From assembly GCA_963601575.1 (NCBI GenBank), contig CAVCFO010000036.1:1-14110 (forward strand): a stretch of DNA of 14,110 bases. The letters are read 5' to 3'. Origin of the DNA: CAG-238 sp963601575. GTDB taxonomy: Bacteria; Bacillota; Clostridia; Peptostreptococcales; Anaerovoracaceae. Below, one piece after another: positions 1-6,054 of this stretch; position 1 is the first letter of the stretch, and each line of letters starts with the position of its first letter. The notes beneath the pieces were generated by a model, which worked only from the letters and a program-made list of their open reading frames with translations, was not told the origin of the DNA and did not search any database. A program made the position numbers and the translations under genes.

Positions 1-152
1 TCGAAGGAACCGGCAAGACCTATACCAACACATCCGGCAAAAAAGGCACCAAGTACTACTACAAGGCCCGCGTGATGGTATACGATTCACAAGGCACGCT
101 CGTTGCGAAGACGGCACTCACCCAGTGCAAATACGCGTGCCGTACACGCTAG
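1..152 (+). CDS. C-terminal end of a probable Ig/fibronectin-like surface protein (partial)
   Basis: The reading frame is open from the left edge (first full codon at 3) to a TAG at 150-152, so only the last 49 residues are visible. They read as one beta-sandwich strand pattern: a Gly/Lys/Thr-rich turn, then KYYYKARVMVYDSQGTLVAK, then a Cys-containing tail ending QCKYACRTR. Lys-Tyr-Tyr-Tyr-Lys strands of this kind are typical of the last fibronectin-III/Ig-like repeat in large secreted cell-wall proteins of Clostridia, which often end in a short basic tail like this. The N-terminus, signal peptide and any anchor lie outside the window, so the role (adhesion, hydrolase or other) cannot be told. 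No terminator follows directly; the first one downstream is the hairpin at 500-525. The frame is sound; the family call is inference from a short stretch. Confidence 0.6.
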   Translation, partial: EGTGKTYTNTSGKKGTKYYYKARVMVYDSQGTLVAKTALTQCKYACRTR

Positions 153-186
153 ACTTGTCTTTTTCGCCCACCGCGTTGTCAACTGC

Positions 187-235
187 GATTCCTCGGTGCT
201 CACGTACGACCAAGTACGCTCCGCTCCTCGGAATC
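187..235. repeat. Imperfect inverted repeat at the head of repeat copy 1
   Basis: The outer arms are GATTCC (187-192) and GGAATC (230-235). The inner arms are CGTAC (203-207) and GTACG (214-218) around a 6-nt loop. The stretch between the outer and inner arms pairs only in part. The RNA could fold as a long imperfect hairpin. The function is unknown. It is not a classical terminator because no U-run follows. Confidence 0.45.
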
Positions 236-286
236 TTGTTTCCTAGCCGTGAACGAAAAATCCGGCGTCTAGTCAGAAAAATGATT

Positions 287-321
287 AGCGTGGAGACAAA
301 ATTGCGGCAGCACGATTCCGC
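287..321. repeat. Internal 35-bp direct repeat, first unit
   Basis: Positions 287-321 and 443-477 are the same 35-mer with one difference (AGCGTG against AGCGTA). The core is GACAAAATTGCGGCAGCACG. A more diverged version sits in repeat copy 2 around 2315-2348. The duplication is present only in copy 1, so it looks like an insertion or partial duplication inside that copy. Confidence 0.8.
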
Positions 322-322
322 A

Positions 323-347
323 GGTGCAAACAAGAAATGTTTGCACC
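323..347. repeat. Perfect 10-bp inverted repeat (hairpin)
   Basis: GGTGCAAACA (323-332) and TGTTTGCACC (338-347) are exact reverse complements around a 5-nt AGAAA loop. No T-tract follows on either strand, so it is not a standard terminator. It lies in the part of copy 1 that copy 2 lacks and may be a small hairpin insertion or a protein-binding site. Confidence 0.7.
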
Positions 348-442
348 GAGGACGCGTGCCAGAGCAATTTATGTCCTCGAAGCCTCCACGCGAACAGTTT
401 TTCCGGGCGCTTTCCAACGACGCTAAAGAGAAATGGACAGCG

Positions 443-477
443 AGCGTAGAGACAAAATTGCGGCAGCACGATTCCGC
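443..477. repeat. Internal 35-bp direct repeat, second unit
   Basis: This is the partner of 287-321, 156 bp downstream in the same orientation. It has the better claim to be the ancestral position, because it lies in the block that copy 2 shares. Confidence 0.8.
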
Positions 478-499
478 TTCGCTAGCAAGAAAATATATG

Positions 500-525
500 A
501 AAAGCGGCTCCTCTGAGCCGCTTTT
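500..525. terminator. Bidirectional rho-independent terminator in repeat copy 1
   Basis: AAAAGCGGCTC (500-510) pairs perfectly with GAGCCGCTTTT (515-525) around a 4-nt loop. This gives a GC-rich stem with A and T tails on both sides, so it can act in both directions. On the plus strand it would end transcripts from the surface-protein gene. On the minus strand it could end transcripts of the ATPase gene that stops at 653. The same hairpin ends copy 2. Confidence 0.8.
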
Positions 526-645
526 CTACTATAGGTAACGGCGAAGGCAAAACAGCTCGCACCGTGCTTCGCGAGTCGGCGTTTAATGTTTCGGAGACGG
601 AAAAAATGAACACAGAGCTCAGACCGCTTCGCACGCAAACTGACC

Positions 646-668
646 GGCGGAGCTAAAGCAGCTCCGCC
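646..668. repeat. Hairpin over the stop codon of the ATPase gene
   Basis: GGCGGAGCT (646-654) and AGCTCCGCC (660-668) are a perfect 9-bp inverted repeat with a 5-nt loop, and the TAG stop of the minus-strand gene (653-655) lies inside it. No U-tract follows on the minus strand, so it may act more in mRNA 3' stability than in termination. The 120 bases between this hairpin and the terminator at 500-525 show no other feature I can support. Confidence 0.55.
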
Positions 669-1993
669 ATATAAAGTGGCAGATGAATGATCCCATCTTT
701 TATCATTACATCTTTCGTGTAAAGAACATACGAGCTGCCGATAACGGAGGAAAAGTGCCTGCAAAACTTATCCAGAGATGCGTGAGAGCGGTAATTTCCC
801 GATTTTACTTCGACAGGGGAAATTTTTTTGCCATCAGTAATGAGAAAGTCGATTTCCATATGGTTTTCACGATTTTGCGAATCGCAACGGGAGTAAAAGT
901 ACAGGCGCTCTCTGCGCAGGCGAAGCATTTGAGCAACGGCATTCTCGACAATCATTCCCTCGTTGATGTTTAATTTATCAAATAAAATTGCGCGGTAAAG
1001 TTCATTATTCGTATAGCTTTTGTCCTTAAAAGCGTGTGTTACAAGCAAACCGGTATCAGCCATATAGCATTTTTGTGTCGCATTATCCGCACTGAGGGCA
1101 AGCCCGACATTCGGATCGGTTGCATTAAAACATGCGTTTACTATCATCGCTTCGTTGAGCCAGACAAAAGAAGATTCAAATGTTCTGAAACGTGCCTGCT
1201 TTCCAAGGGAAGAAAGCTTGTATTTCTTTTCTTTTTTAGAAAGCTGACCGGGGATATTATCAAACAAAGCAAATACCTTGTCCTCATAGCCGGCAGCAAA
1301 TTTTGCAATATCGTCACGATAGAGTTTTAGAATACGCCGTTTTGCGATGTCCGAAGCCTCGAAGTCCTTGCCGTTTATATATGCAAGCACAGATTGCGGC
1401 ATCCCGCCGACAAGAAGATACTGGCGAAAATCGTTCATAATCTTGCGGTGAATGGATGCGCCGAGAGGAATTTTATTTTCAAAGCATTTTTTTATGAGAG
1501 GATAGGTCGTTTCATCCCCCATGGCCCAGAGAAATTCTTCAAAATCAAGAGGAAACATCTCGATATGATCTTCCTCGGACGGAATTATAATATCCTGCAC
1601 ATTTTTCTTGAGTCGAATGAGCGAACCTGTTTCGATGTAATCATATCTGCCGTCGGCAACAAGATATTTTATAAGCTGCCTTGCTCTTGGATATTGCTGA
1701 ACCTCATCAAATACTATCAGCGATTCGCGCATATGAAGGGGAGTGCGAAAAAACGACGACAGCTTTGCAAAAAACATATCGAGGTCTGCGCTATCGTTCA
1801 TAAAAAGGTCAAGTACAGCTTGCGGCGCATTACCGAAGTCGATTATAATGTAGCTCTTGTATTGGCTTTTGGCAAACTCTTCAGCGATGTAACTTTTGCC
1901 GACTCGACGAGCACCGTCGATCATCATGGCAGTTGTGCCGTTGCTGGTGTTCTTCCAAGCAACGAGTTTGTTATATATTTTCCTTTTAAGCAT
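653..1993 (-). CDS. AAA_14 / DUF4143 family ATPase
   Basis: A 446-residue protein of the two-domain family with an N-terminal AAA ATPase (AAA_14) and a C-terminal DUF4143 domain. Its length is typical. Walker A is GARRVGKS (27-34). Walker B is LIVFDE (92-97), followed by QQYPRA as usual in this family. ETGSL (120-124) is the sensor-like motif. Near the C-terminus EIDFLI (380-385) and VEVKSG (394-399) place D382, E395 and K397 like a PD-(D/E)XK nuclease core, which is common in DUF4143. The protein ends in the family-typical LPLYM. The start is an ATG with GGAGGG at 2006-2011, 12 nt upstream. It stands alone on the minus strand with its own promoter (2051-2079) and is flanked by two direct repeat copies. 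The cellular role of the family is not settled; suggestions include DNA-linked, defence or toxin-antitoxin roles, and nothing here decides between them. Confidence 0.9.
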   Translation of the reverse strand: MLKRKIYNKLVAWKNTSNGTTAMMIDGARRVGKSYIAEEFAKSQYKSYIIIDFGNAPQAVLDLFMNDSADLDMFFAKLSSFFRTPLHMRESLIVFDEVQQYPRARQLIKYLVADGRYDYIETGSLIRLKKNVQDIIIPSEEDHIEMFPLDFEEFLWAMGDETTYPLIKKCFENKIPLGASIHRKIMNDFRQYLLVGGMPQSVLAYINGKDFEASDIAKRRILKLYRDDIAKFAAGYEDKVFALFDNIPGQLSKKEKKYKLSSLGKQARFRTFESSFVWLNEAMIVNACFNATDPNVGLALSADNATQKCYMADTGLLVTHAFKDKSYTNNELYRAILFDKLNINEGMIVENAVAQMLRLRRERLYFYSRCDSQNRENHMEIDFLITDGKKISPVEVKSGNYRSHASLDKFCRHFSSVIGSSYVLYTKDVMIKDGIIHLPLYMAELL

Positions 1994-2050
1994 GAGACTA
2001 TGTTACCCTCCAATTTTGAGAAGCTATTATTTTGCACTTGTCTTATAGAT

Positions 2051-2079
2051 AGTATAACAAAATATGCACGAAAAAGCAA
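2051..2079 (-). promoter_or_regulatory. Sigma-70/SigA promoter of the DUF4143 ATPase gene
   Basis: Read on the minus strand, -35 TTGCTT (plus 2074-2079), a spacer of exactly 17 nt (2057-2073) and -10 TATACT (2051-2056). Transcription should start near 2044, giving a leader of about 50 nt that carries the GGAGGG at 2006-2011 before the ATG at 1993. The -35 box is part of the first unit of the 33-bp repeat. Confidence 0.75.
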
Positions 2080-2145
2080 GCTTACAAATCCTAATTTTGC
2101 ACGAAAAAGCAGGTTAATGCATGCCAATTTTGCACGAAAAGCAAG
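2060..2145. repeat. Three direct repeats with 33-bp period upstream of the ATPase gene
   Basis: The core TGCACGAAAAAGCA occurs at 2065 and 2098 and, with one A fewer, at 2131. Units two and three are preceded by AATTT and the first by AAATA. The starts are exactly 33 bp apart, about three helical turns, so a protein bound at each unit would sit on the same DNA face. Each core has a short TGC...GCA dyad. The first unit covers the -35 box of the ATPase promoter and the other two lie upstream of it. This suggests an operator array, perhaps for autoregulation. That is inference; no regulator gene is visible nearby. Confidence 0.7.
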
Positions 2146-2153
2146 TTGCGGCG

Positions 2154-2186
2154 CACCGCTTCACGGAATCTTGTTTCCTAGCGGTG
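2154..2186. repeat. Inverted repeat in repeat copy 2
   Basis: CACCGCT (2154-2160) and AGCGGTG (2180-2186) are a perfect 7-bp inverted repeat with a 19-nt interval. The interval sequence is shared with copy 1, but the arms there no longer match well. It may be a remnant of the element's end structure. Confidence 0.45.
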
Positions 2187-2396
2187 GACGAAAAATCCGA
2201 CTTCTATTCAATTGAAATGAAATTTGCGCGCCAGAGCAATTTATGTCCTCGAAGCCTCCACGCGAACAGTTTTTCCGACGCATTCCAACGACGCTAAGGA
2301 GAAATGGACAGCGAATGTAGAGGCAAAATTGCGCGCCTGAGATTCCGCCTTGCTAGCAAGAAAGTATACAAAAAGCGGCTCCTCCGAGCCGCTTTT
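2157..2396. repeat. Dispersed intergenic repeat, copy 2
   Basis: This is the direct-orientation partner of 221-525, lying just upstream of the V-ATPase operon. The shared blocks are 2157-2206 and 2226-2396; between them lie 19 bases of AT-rich sequence in place of the 83-bp duplication and hairpin region of copy 1. It ends in the same terminator. Equivalent points in the two copies are 1872 bp apart, with the ATPase gene and its promoter between them. Confidence 0.75.
2371..2396. terminator. Bidirectional rho-independent terminator in repeat copy 2
   Basis: AAAAGCGGCTC (2371-2381) pairs with GAGCCGCTTTT (2386-2396) around CTCC. The stem is identical to that in copy 1; the loops differ by one base (CTCT against CTCC). 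It insulates the V-ATPase operon from upstream transcription. Confidence 0.8.
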
Positions 2397-2535
2397 GTAA
2401 TTACCACAAATTTTCGGACAAATTTTAAGGGATGTTCAAAATTTAGTACAAGAATGCAAAAAAACAGTTTGAGTGTTTTAGATGGGGGTAAAAAATATAT
2501 AAGGGGTAGGGATTTTTCAAAAAGGAGGCGAGTAT
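2397..2535 (+). promoter_or_regulatory. AT-rich promoter/leader region of the V-ATPase operon
   Basis: This 139-nt AT-rich stretch separates the terminator of copy 2 from the first ATPase gene and must hold the operon promoter. I see no clean consensus. A -10-like TATATAAG lies at 2496-2503, and a -35-like TTGAGT at 2469-2474, but their spacing of about 21 nt is too long for a standard SigA promoter. G-runs surround the -10-like box (GGGGG at 2484-2488, GGGG at 2503-2506). The exact promoter is therefore undecided. Confidence 0.35.
2521..2528 (+). promoter_or_regulatory. Ribosome binding site deciding the GTG start of ntpF
   Basis: AAAGGAGG lies 7 nt before the GTG at 2536. An ATG overlaps it at 2534-2536, but that frame stops after six codons, so the GTG must be used. 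Confidence 0.8.
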
Positions 2536-2862
2536 GTGTTTAAGGAAGAACTAGATACGATTCGCAAAGCCGAGGAAAATGCCGAGCTTTGTCTGAAAGA
2601 AGCAAAGTCGGAAGCTGCGAGAATCGTTGAAAATGTAAACTCCGAGGCAAAAAAACTAATTGAAAAGGCTGAAAGCCAGGCAAAAGATCGCACCCAGGCG
2701 CTCCTTAGAGAGGGCGAGGATGAGGCGAAGATGCGCTACGAAAATGCGCTGAAGCAGGCCGAGATTTCGGCGGCGGAACTTGCCGAAAAGGCGGAAGCCA
2801 ACAAAACTAAGGCTATCGAGATGATAGCGGAAAGGATTGCGAAGATCAGTGTCAATTGTTAA
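2536..2862 (+). CDS. ntpF: V-type ATPase subunit H/G (peripheral stalk, NtpF)
   Basis: A 108-residue, highly charged, almost wholly helical protein, rich in Ala, Glu and Lys with heptad-like spacing (for example EAKKLIEKAESQAKDRTQAL). This is typical of the peripheral-stalk coiled-coil subunit called H or G in V/A-ATPases and NtpF in Enterococcus hirae, which has nearly the same length. In that family it pairs with subunit E to form the stator stalks joining the AB hexamer to subunit I. The start is the GTG at 2536. It is the first gene of the operon and overlaps the next gene by 14 nt, which suggests translational coupling. Low-complexity coiled coils are hard to assign alone, but the position in the operon makes the call firm. 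Confidence 0.88.
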   Translation: MFKEELDTIRKAEENAELCLKEAKSEAARIVENVNSEAKKLIEKAESQAKDRTQALLREGEDEAKMRYENALKQAEISAAELAEKAEANKTKAIEMIAERIAKISVNC

Positions 2863-4849
2863 AATGCAAAGAATTGCAGTTCTTGGACTGGAACATGACA
2901 AGAAAAGGCTGATATCTGAGCTGATGAAGCTGGGCGTAGTGGAGCTTACGGAGCAAAGACCCGAAGACTTCGAAGAATCCGGTAATATCGGACTTACGCA
3001 GGATTGCGTCTCAAAGGACGCAGAAGAGTTTGCAAGCAGAGTGGCGAAAGCAACTCAGGCGCTTGAGGCCCTGTCAAAGTTCGGACAGCTCAAAGAGCCG
3101 CTGATTTTTACAAGACGCAGGGTAAAGTCGTCGCACATGGCAAAGGTCGAGGCGGCGCAAGAAAAGATGTATTGTGAGATAGAAGAAATTTTGAAGCTCG
3201 AAGAAGCGGTGAAAGAAGCTGAAAATCGCATAAACAGAGCTTCGGCAAGCGTTATGATGCTAAGACCTTGGCAGGGACTGGATATTGACCTTGGCAAGCG
3301 GCACACGAAAACGGCAGATATAACGCTGGGAGCGCTTCCAAAGACGGAAGTAAAATCCTTTGAGGAAGCCATGGCACTGATAAAAAGTTCAGGCGCCGAA
3401 GAATCCTTTGGCTTTGCTGATTTAAAGCAAGTCAGCGACGAGAAAGATTTCATTTATGTGGCGATGATAAGCGGCAAAACCGAAACGGCAGAATGCCTCG
3501 CCATACTCAAAAATATAGGCTTTTCTGAAATTGACCTTGCGGGCTTCAGCGGAACTGCAACGGAAAACTTAGAAAAATTAAATATCGAGACAAAAGAGGC
3601 GCAGGCAGAAGCTGCCCGTCTCAAAGCGGAAATCGCAAAACATGTTACTTCCAAGGAAGCTATCGAGGATTATGCGGACCTTTTCAGGATTCGCGAGGAC
3701 AAAGAGAGAATCCGCGAAAAGCTTCTCAGGACGAAAAAAACATTCATGCTGGCAGGCTGGGTGCCTCAGCGGATGACGGGAGAGGTCGCGCGGGTGCTTG
3801 ACGAAAACGGCGCCTACTACAAATTCAGGGATCCGGAAGATGATGAGGAAGTTCCGGTTTTACTGGAAAACAAGAGCTTTTTCGCACCTACGGAAGTCAT
3901 TACGCAGATGTATTCGCTTCCGGCATACCGGGGCTTTGACCCCACATCAATCTATTCGCTTTTTTACATCGTTTTCTTCGGAATGATGTTCAGCGACGCG
4001 GGCTACGGGCTCATGCTTGCCATAGGCTGCGGGGTTATACTCAAAAAGTTTGACCTTGAGGGGACGATGCAAAAGATGATGAAGCTGTTTTTCTATTGCG
4101 GCATTTCGACGGTGATTTGGGGAGCGCTGTTCGGAGGCTTTTTCGGAGACTTGATCGGCGTATTTACGGGAACTTTCCTGGGAAAGGAAATCGCATTCAA
4201 TGCGATTTGGTTCAACCCTCTGGAGGACCCGATGAAGCTCCTTATATTCTCGCTGATTCTGGGTGTGATCCACCTGTTTATCGGAATGGGAATTCAGGCG
4301 TACATGCAGATAAAGGACGGACAGATCATCGACGCGATATATGGCGAGGGCTGCTGGTATGTTACGATTATAGGCCTTGCGGCATGGCTTTGCGGGGCGG
4401 CTGCCTTTGACTGGCCTGTGCTTGCTACCATAGGCAAGTGGATGAGCATAATCGGCGCGATAGGACTTGCGATTGCCGGAGCAAGAGGCAAGAGGGGCTT
4501 TGGCATGATTACCGGTGCCTTTGCAAATCTATATAATATAACCAGTTGGATTTCGGACATTCTCTCCTACGCAAGACTCCTTGCGCTGGGACTTGCCACC
4601 GGAGTTATCGCCCAGGTAGTAAATACCATGGGATCACTCTTTGGCGGCGGCGTCGCGGGATTGATACTGTTTATACTGATCTTTGCTGTGGGACATGCGA
4701 TAAATTTCGCCATAAATATGCTGGGAGCTTTCATACATTCGGCAAGATTGCAATATGTTGAATTCTTCGGCAAATTCTACATCGACGGCGGCGAGCCGTT
4801 TGAGCCGTTCCGAGCAAAGACAAAATATATCAGAATCGAAAACGACTAA
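2849..4849 (+). CDS. ntpI: V-type ATPase subunit I (membrane stator, NtpI)
   Basis: A 666-residue protein from a GTG at 2849. I chose this start because the product then begins MSIVKMQRIAVLG, the usual subunit I start; the frame is open to a TTG at 2837, which would add four residues. The N-terminal half (to about 360) is soluble and rich in charged helices and binds the peripheral stalks in this family. The C-terminal half, from about residue 367, carries the membrane helices, beginning YSLFYIVFFGMMFSDAGYG. R576 in SYARLLALGLA is the essential arginine facing the rotor ring. The length fits the family. The ribosome binding site is weak (AAAGGA at 2831-2836), so translation probably depends on coupling to the preceding gene. 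It forms the ion half-channels with the K ring. Confidence 0.95.
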   Translation: MSIVKMQRIAVLGLEHDKKRLISELMKLGVVELTEQRPEDFEESGNIGLTQDCVSKDAEEFASRVAKATQALEALSKFGQLKEPLIFTRRRVKSSHMAKVEAAQEKMYCEIEEILKLEEAVKEAENRINRASASVMMLRPWQGLDIDLGKRHTKTADITLGALPKTEVKSFEEAMALIKSSGAEESFGFADLKQVSDEKDFIYVAMISGKTETAECLAILKNIGFSEIDLAGFSGTATENLEKLNIETKEAQAEAARLKAEIAKHVTSKEAIEDYADLFRIREDKERIREKLLRTKKTFMLAGWVPQRMTGEVARVLDENGAYYKFRDPEDDEEVPVLLENKSFFAPTEVITQMYSLPAYRGFDPTSIYSLFYIVFFGMMFSDAGYGLMLAIGCGVILKKFDLEGTMQKMMKLFFYCGISTVIWGALFGGFFGDLIGVFTGTFLGKEIAFNAIWFNPLEDPMKLLIFSLILGVIHLFIGMGIQAYMQIKDGQIIDAIYGEGCWYVTIIGLAAWLCGAAAFDWPVLATIGKWMSIIGAIGLAIAGARGKRGFGMITGAFANLYNITSWISDILSYARLLALGLATGVIAQVVNTMGSLFGGGVAGLILFILIFAVGHAINFAINMLGAFIHSARLQYVEFFGKFYIDGGEPFEPFRAKTKYIRIEND

Positions 4850-4920
4850 ATTTAACGGGTAAATCTAACGATAAAATCTCGAGAAAATCTAATAAAAGAT
4901 AATAATTAGGAGGATACAAG
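4850..4920 (+). promoter_or_regulatory. Unstructured AT-rich leader of ntpK with A-rich repeats and strong RBS
   Basis: This is the longest gap inside the operon (71 nt). It has four AAATYT units at 4848, 4861, 4874 and 4885, and AGGAGG (4908-4913) 7 nt before the ATG. I see no stable hairpin. An open leader with a perfect Shine-Dalgarno would favour high translation of the ring subunit, which is needed in many copies per complex; this is inference. Confidence 0.45.
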
Positions 4921-5403
4921 ATGTTTTTCTTATATAATGCTGGAAACTGTTTAGCAATTTTGGGAGCCGCAATAGCTGCGCTGGCAGGCATCGGCTCGGC
5001 TATGGGCGTTGGTATCGCAGGACAGGCTGCATCTGCGGTAGTTGCAGAAGACCCGAAAAAATTCGGTAAAACAATCATACTTCAGGCGCTTCCGGGTACT
5101 CAGGGTATCTACGGGCTTATCATAGCATTCCTGATTATGGTAAAAATCGGCCTGCTCAGCGGCAACATGATCGAACTTTCCCCAGCTCAGGGATTCTATT
5201 TCCTCTGCGCAGGCATTCCTATCGGAGCGGTTGGAATCTGGTCAGGTATCGCGCAGGGAAAGGCTGCGGCGGCTGCACTTCAGCTCACCGCAAAGCGACC
5301 GGATCAGCTGGTAAAGGGTATCATCTACACAGCAATGGTTGAAACTTACGCAATATTCGCGCTGCTTGTTTCGGTTCTTATCTGGCTGAGAATACCGGTT
5401 TAA
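4921..5403 (+). CDS. ntpK: V-type ATPase subunit K (Na+-binding rotor ring proteolipid, NtpK)
   Basis: A 160-residue, strongly hydrophobic protein with four membrane helices in two homologous hairpins, as in E. hirae NtpK (156 residues). The first hairpin has GIGSAMGVGIAGQAASAV and then LPGTQG; the second has SGIAQGKAAAA and then MVETYA. The five residues that bind Na+ in E. hirae NtpK (L61, T64, Q65, Q110, E139) correspond to L57, T60, Q61, Q112 and E141 here, all conserved. The ion-binding carboxylate E141 is only in the second hairpin, as expected for a V-type ring with one site per four helices. The start is ATG 4921 with a perfect AGGAGG. The product forms the membrane ring that turns against R576 of subunit I. 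The Na+ preference is a firm inference from known structures. Confidence 0.96.
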   Translation: MFFLYNAGNCLAILGAAIAALAGIGSAMGVGIAGQAASAVVAEDPKKFGKTIILQALPGTQGIYGLIIAFLIMVKIGLLSGNMIELSPAQGFYFLCAGIPIGAVGIWSGIAQGKAAAAALQLTAKRPDQLVKGIIYTAMVETYAIFALLVSVLIWLRIPV

Positions 5404-5418
5404 GAGAAAGGAAAAACT

Positions 5419-6039
5419 ATGGGCATTGAAAAAATTACCGATCGCATAACCGGCGAAGCAAAAGCCGCATATGACGAGGCGGTGGAAAAGGCCCGGAGCG
5501 AGGCTTCGTCGATTTTGGCCGAAGCAAAGGAAAAGGCAGACAAAATTTTGAACGAGGCCCTTGCACAGGGTGAGACGGAAAAGGAAAATATCATAAAATA
5601 CAGAAAATCCGTTGCCGACATCGACGCCGGAAAGATAATCCTAAAGAAAAAACAGGAAATCTTGGCAGACTGCTTTGACAAGGCCACTGACGCGTTGGCT
5701 TCTATGGACGAATACGAATACATCGAGCTTTTGGTGACTCTGGGAGCCAGTGCTGATATGTACGGCGGAAGCCTTCTCTTCAACGCGGACGAAAGAGATC
5801 GTATCGGGCAGAAGGTCTGCGACGGGCTGAACGCGGCGGTTGCGCAGAAGCGCAGAGACAAATACGGCGACGAGATCCAGTATGCAGAGAGGTTCACCGT
5901 GGCTGAGAACGCAGGAGACATGAAGGGCGGATATATCATCACATACCGCTCGACCTTTGCGGACTGCACGATTGAATCCTTGGTCAAAGTGCATAAGCCG
6001 CAGCTCGCAGGAGAGGCCGCGAAGATTCTTTTCGCCTAA
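5419..6039 (+). CDS. ntpE: V-type ATPase subunit E (peripheral stalk, NtpE)
   Basis: A 206-residue protein with the classic subunit E layout: an N-terminal charged coiled coil (about 1-85, for example KARSEASSILAEAKEKADKI) followed by a globular C-terminal domain of about 120 residues. In the family the coiled coil pairs with subunit H/NtpF and the globular end holds the top of the AB hexamer. The length is close to the usual 195-205. The start is ATG 5419 with AAAGGA 6 nt upstream, 15 nt after the end of ntpK. Nothing unusual was seen. Confidence 0.93.
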   Translation: MGIEKITDRITGEAKAAYDEAVEKARSEASSILAEAKEKADKILNEALAQGETEKENIIKYRKSVADIDAGKIILKKKQEILADCFDKATDALASMDEYEYIELLVTLGASADMYGGSLLFNADERDRIGQKVCDGLNAAVAQKRRDKYGDEIQYAERFTVAENAGDMKGGYIITYRSTFADCTIESLVKVHKPQLAGEAAKILFA

Positions 6040-6054
6040 AAGGGGGAACGAAAA

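Larger units (their letters stand above)
221..525. repeat. Dispersed intergenic repeat, copy 1
   Basis: Two blocks match the second copy at 2157-2396 in the same orientation. Block one (221-270) matches 2157-2206 with about 6 differences in 50. Block two (354-525) matches 2226-2396 at roughly 88% identity, counted by eye. The stretch between the blocks (271-353) has no match in copy 2; it holds an internal duplication and a hairpin. A 1-nt length difference in block two (TTCCGGGCGC here, TTCCGACGCA there) shifts all reading frames after it, so the conservation is unlikely to be due to a long protein. No transposase or clear terminal inverted repeats were seen. It is probably a multicopy non-coding intergenic element ending in a terminator hairpin. 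Confidence 0.75.

Noticed and set aside
433..516. Small 27-codon ORF (MDSE...KKRLL) ending in the terminator stem, with a counterpart at 2304 in copy 2
   Set aside because: The counterpart in copy 2 lacks the stop and runs on for 79 codons, no well-spaced ribosome binding site precedes either, and the frame overlaps the hairpin. It is best explained as chance in a repeat.
125..538. 137-codon plus-strand frame and several minus-strand frames across repeat copy 1
   Set aside because: They arise from the repeat itself and are not kept between the two copies because of a 1-nt shift; none has a convincing start site.
2060..2145. CRISPR-like array
   Set aside because: There are only three units with short cores and gaps of about 13-19 nt, too short for spacers; the gaps are not variable in the expected way and there are no cas genes. 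A promoter-linked operator array fits better.
1394..2215. 273-codon plus-strand frame antisense to the ATPase gene
   Set aside because: It is a shadow of the minus-strand gene, which has intact motifs, a promoter and a ribosome binding site; the plus-strand product resembles nothing I recognise.
221..2396. Composite transposon or insertion sequence bounded by the repeats
   Set aside because: There is no transposase, no terminal inverted repeats and no target-site duplication that I can see; the gene between them is an ATPase, not a recombinase.
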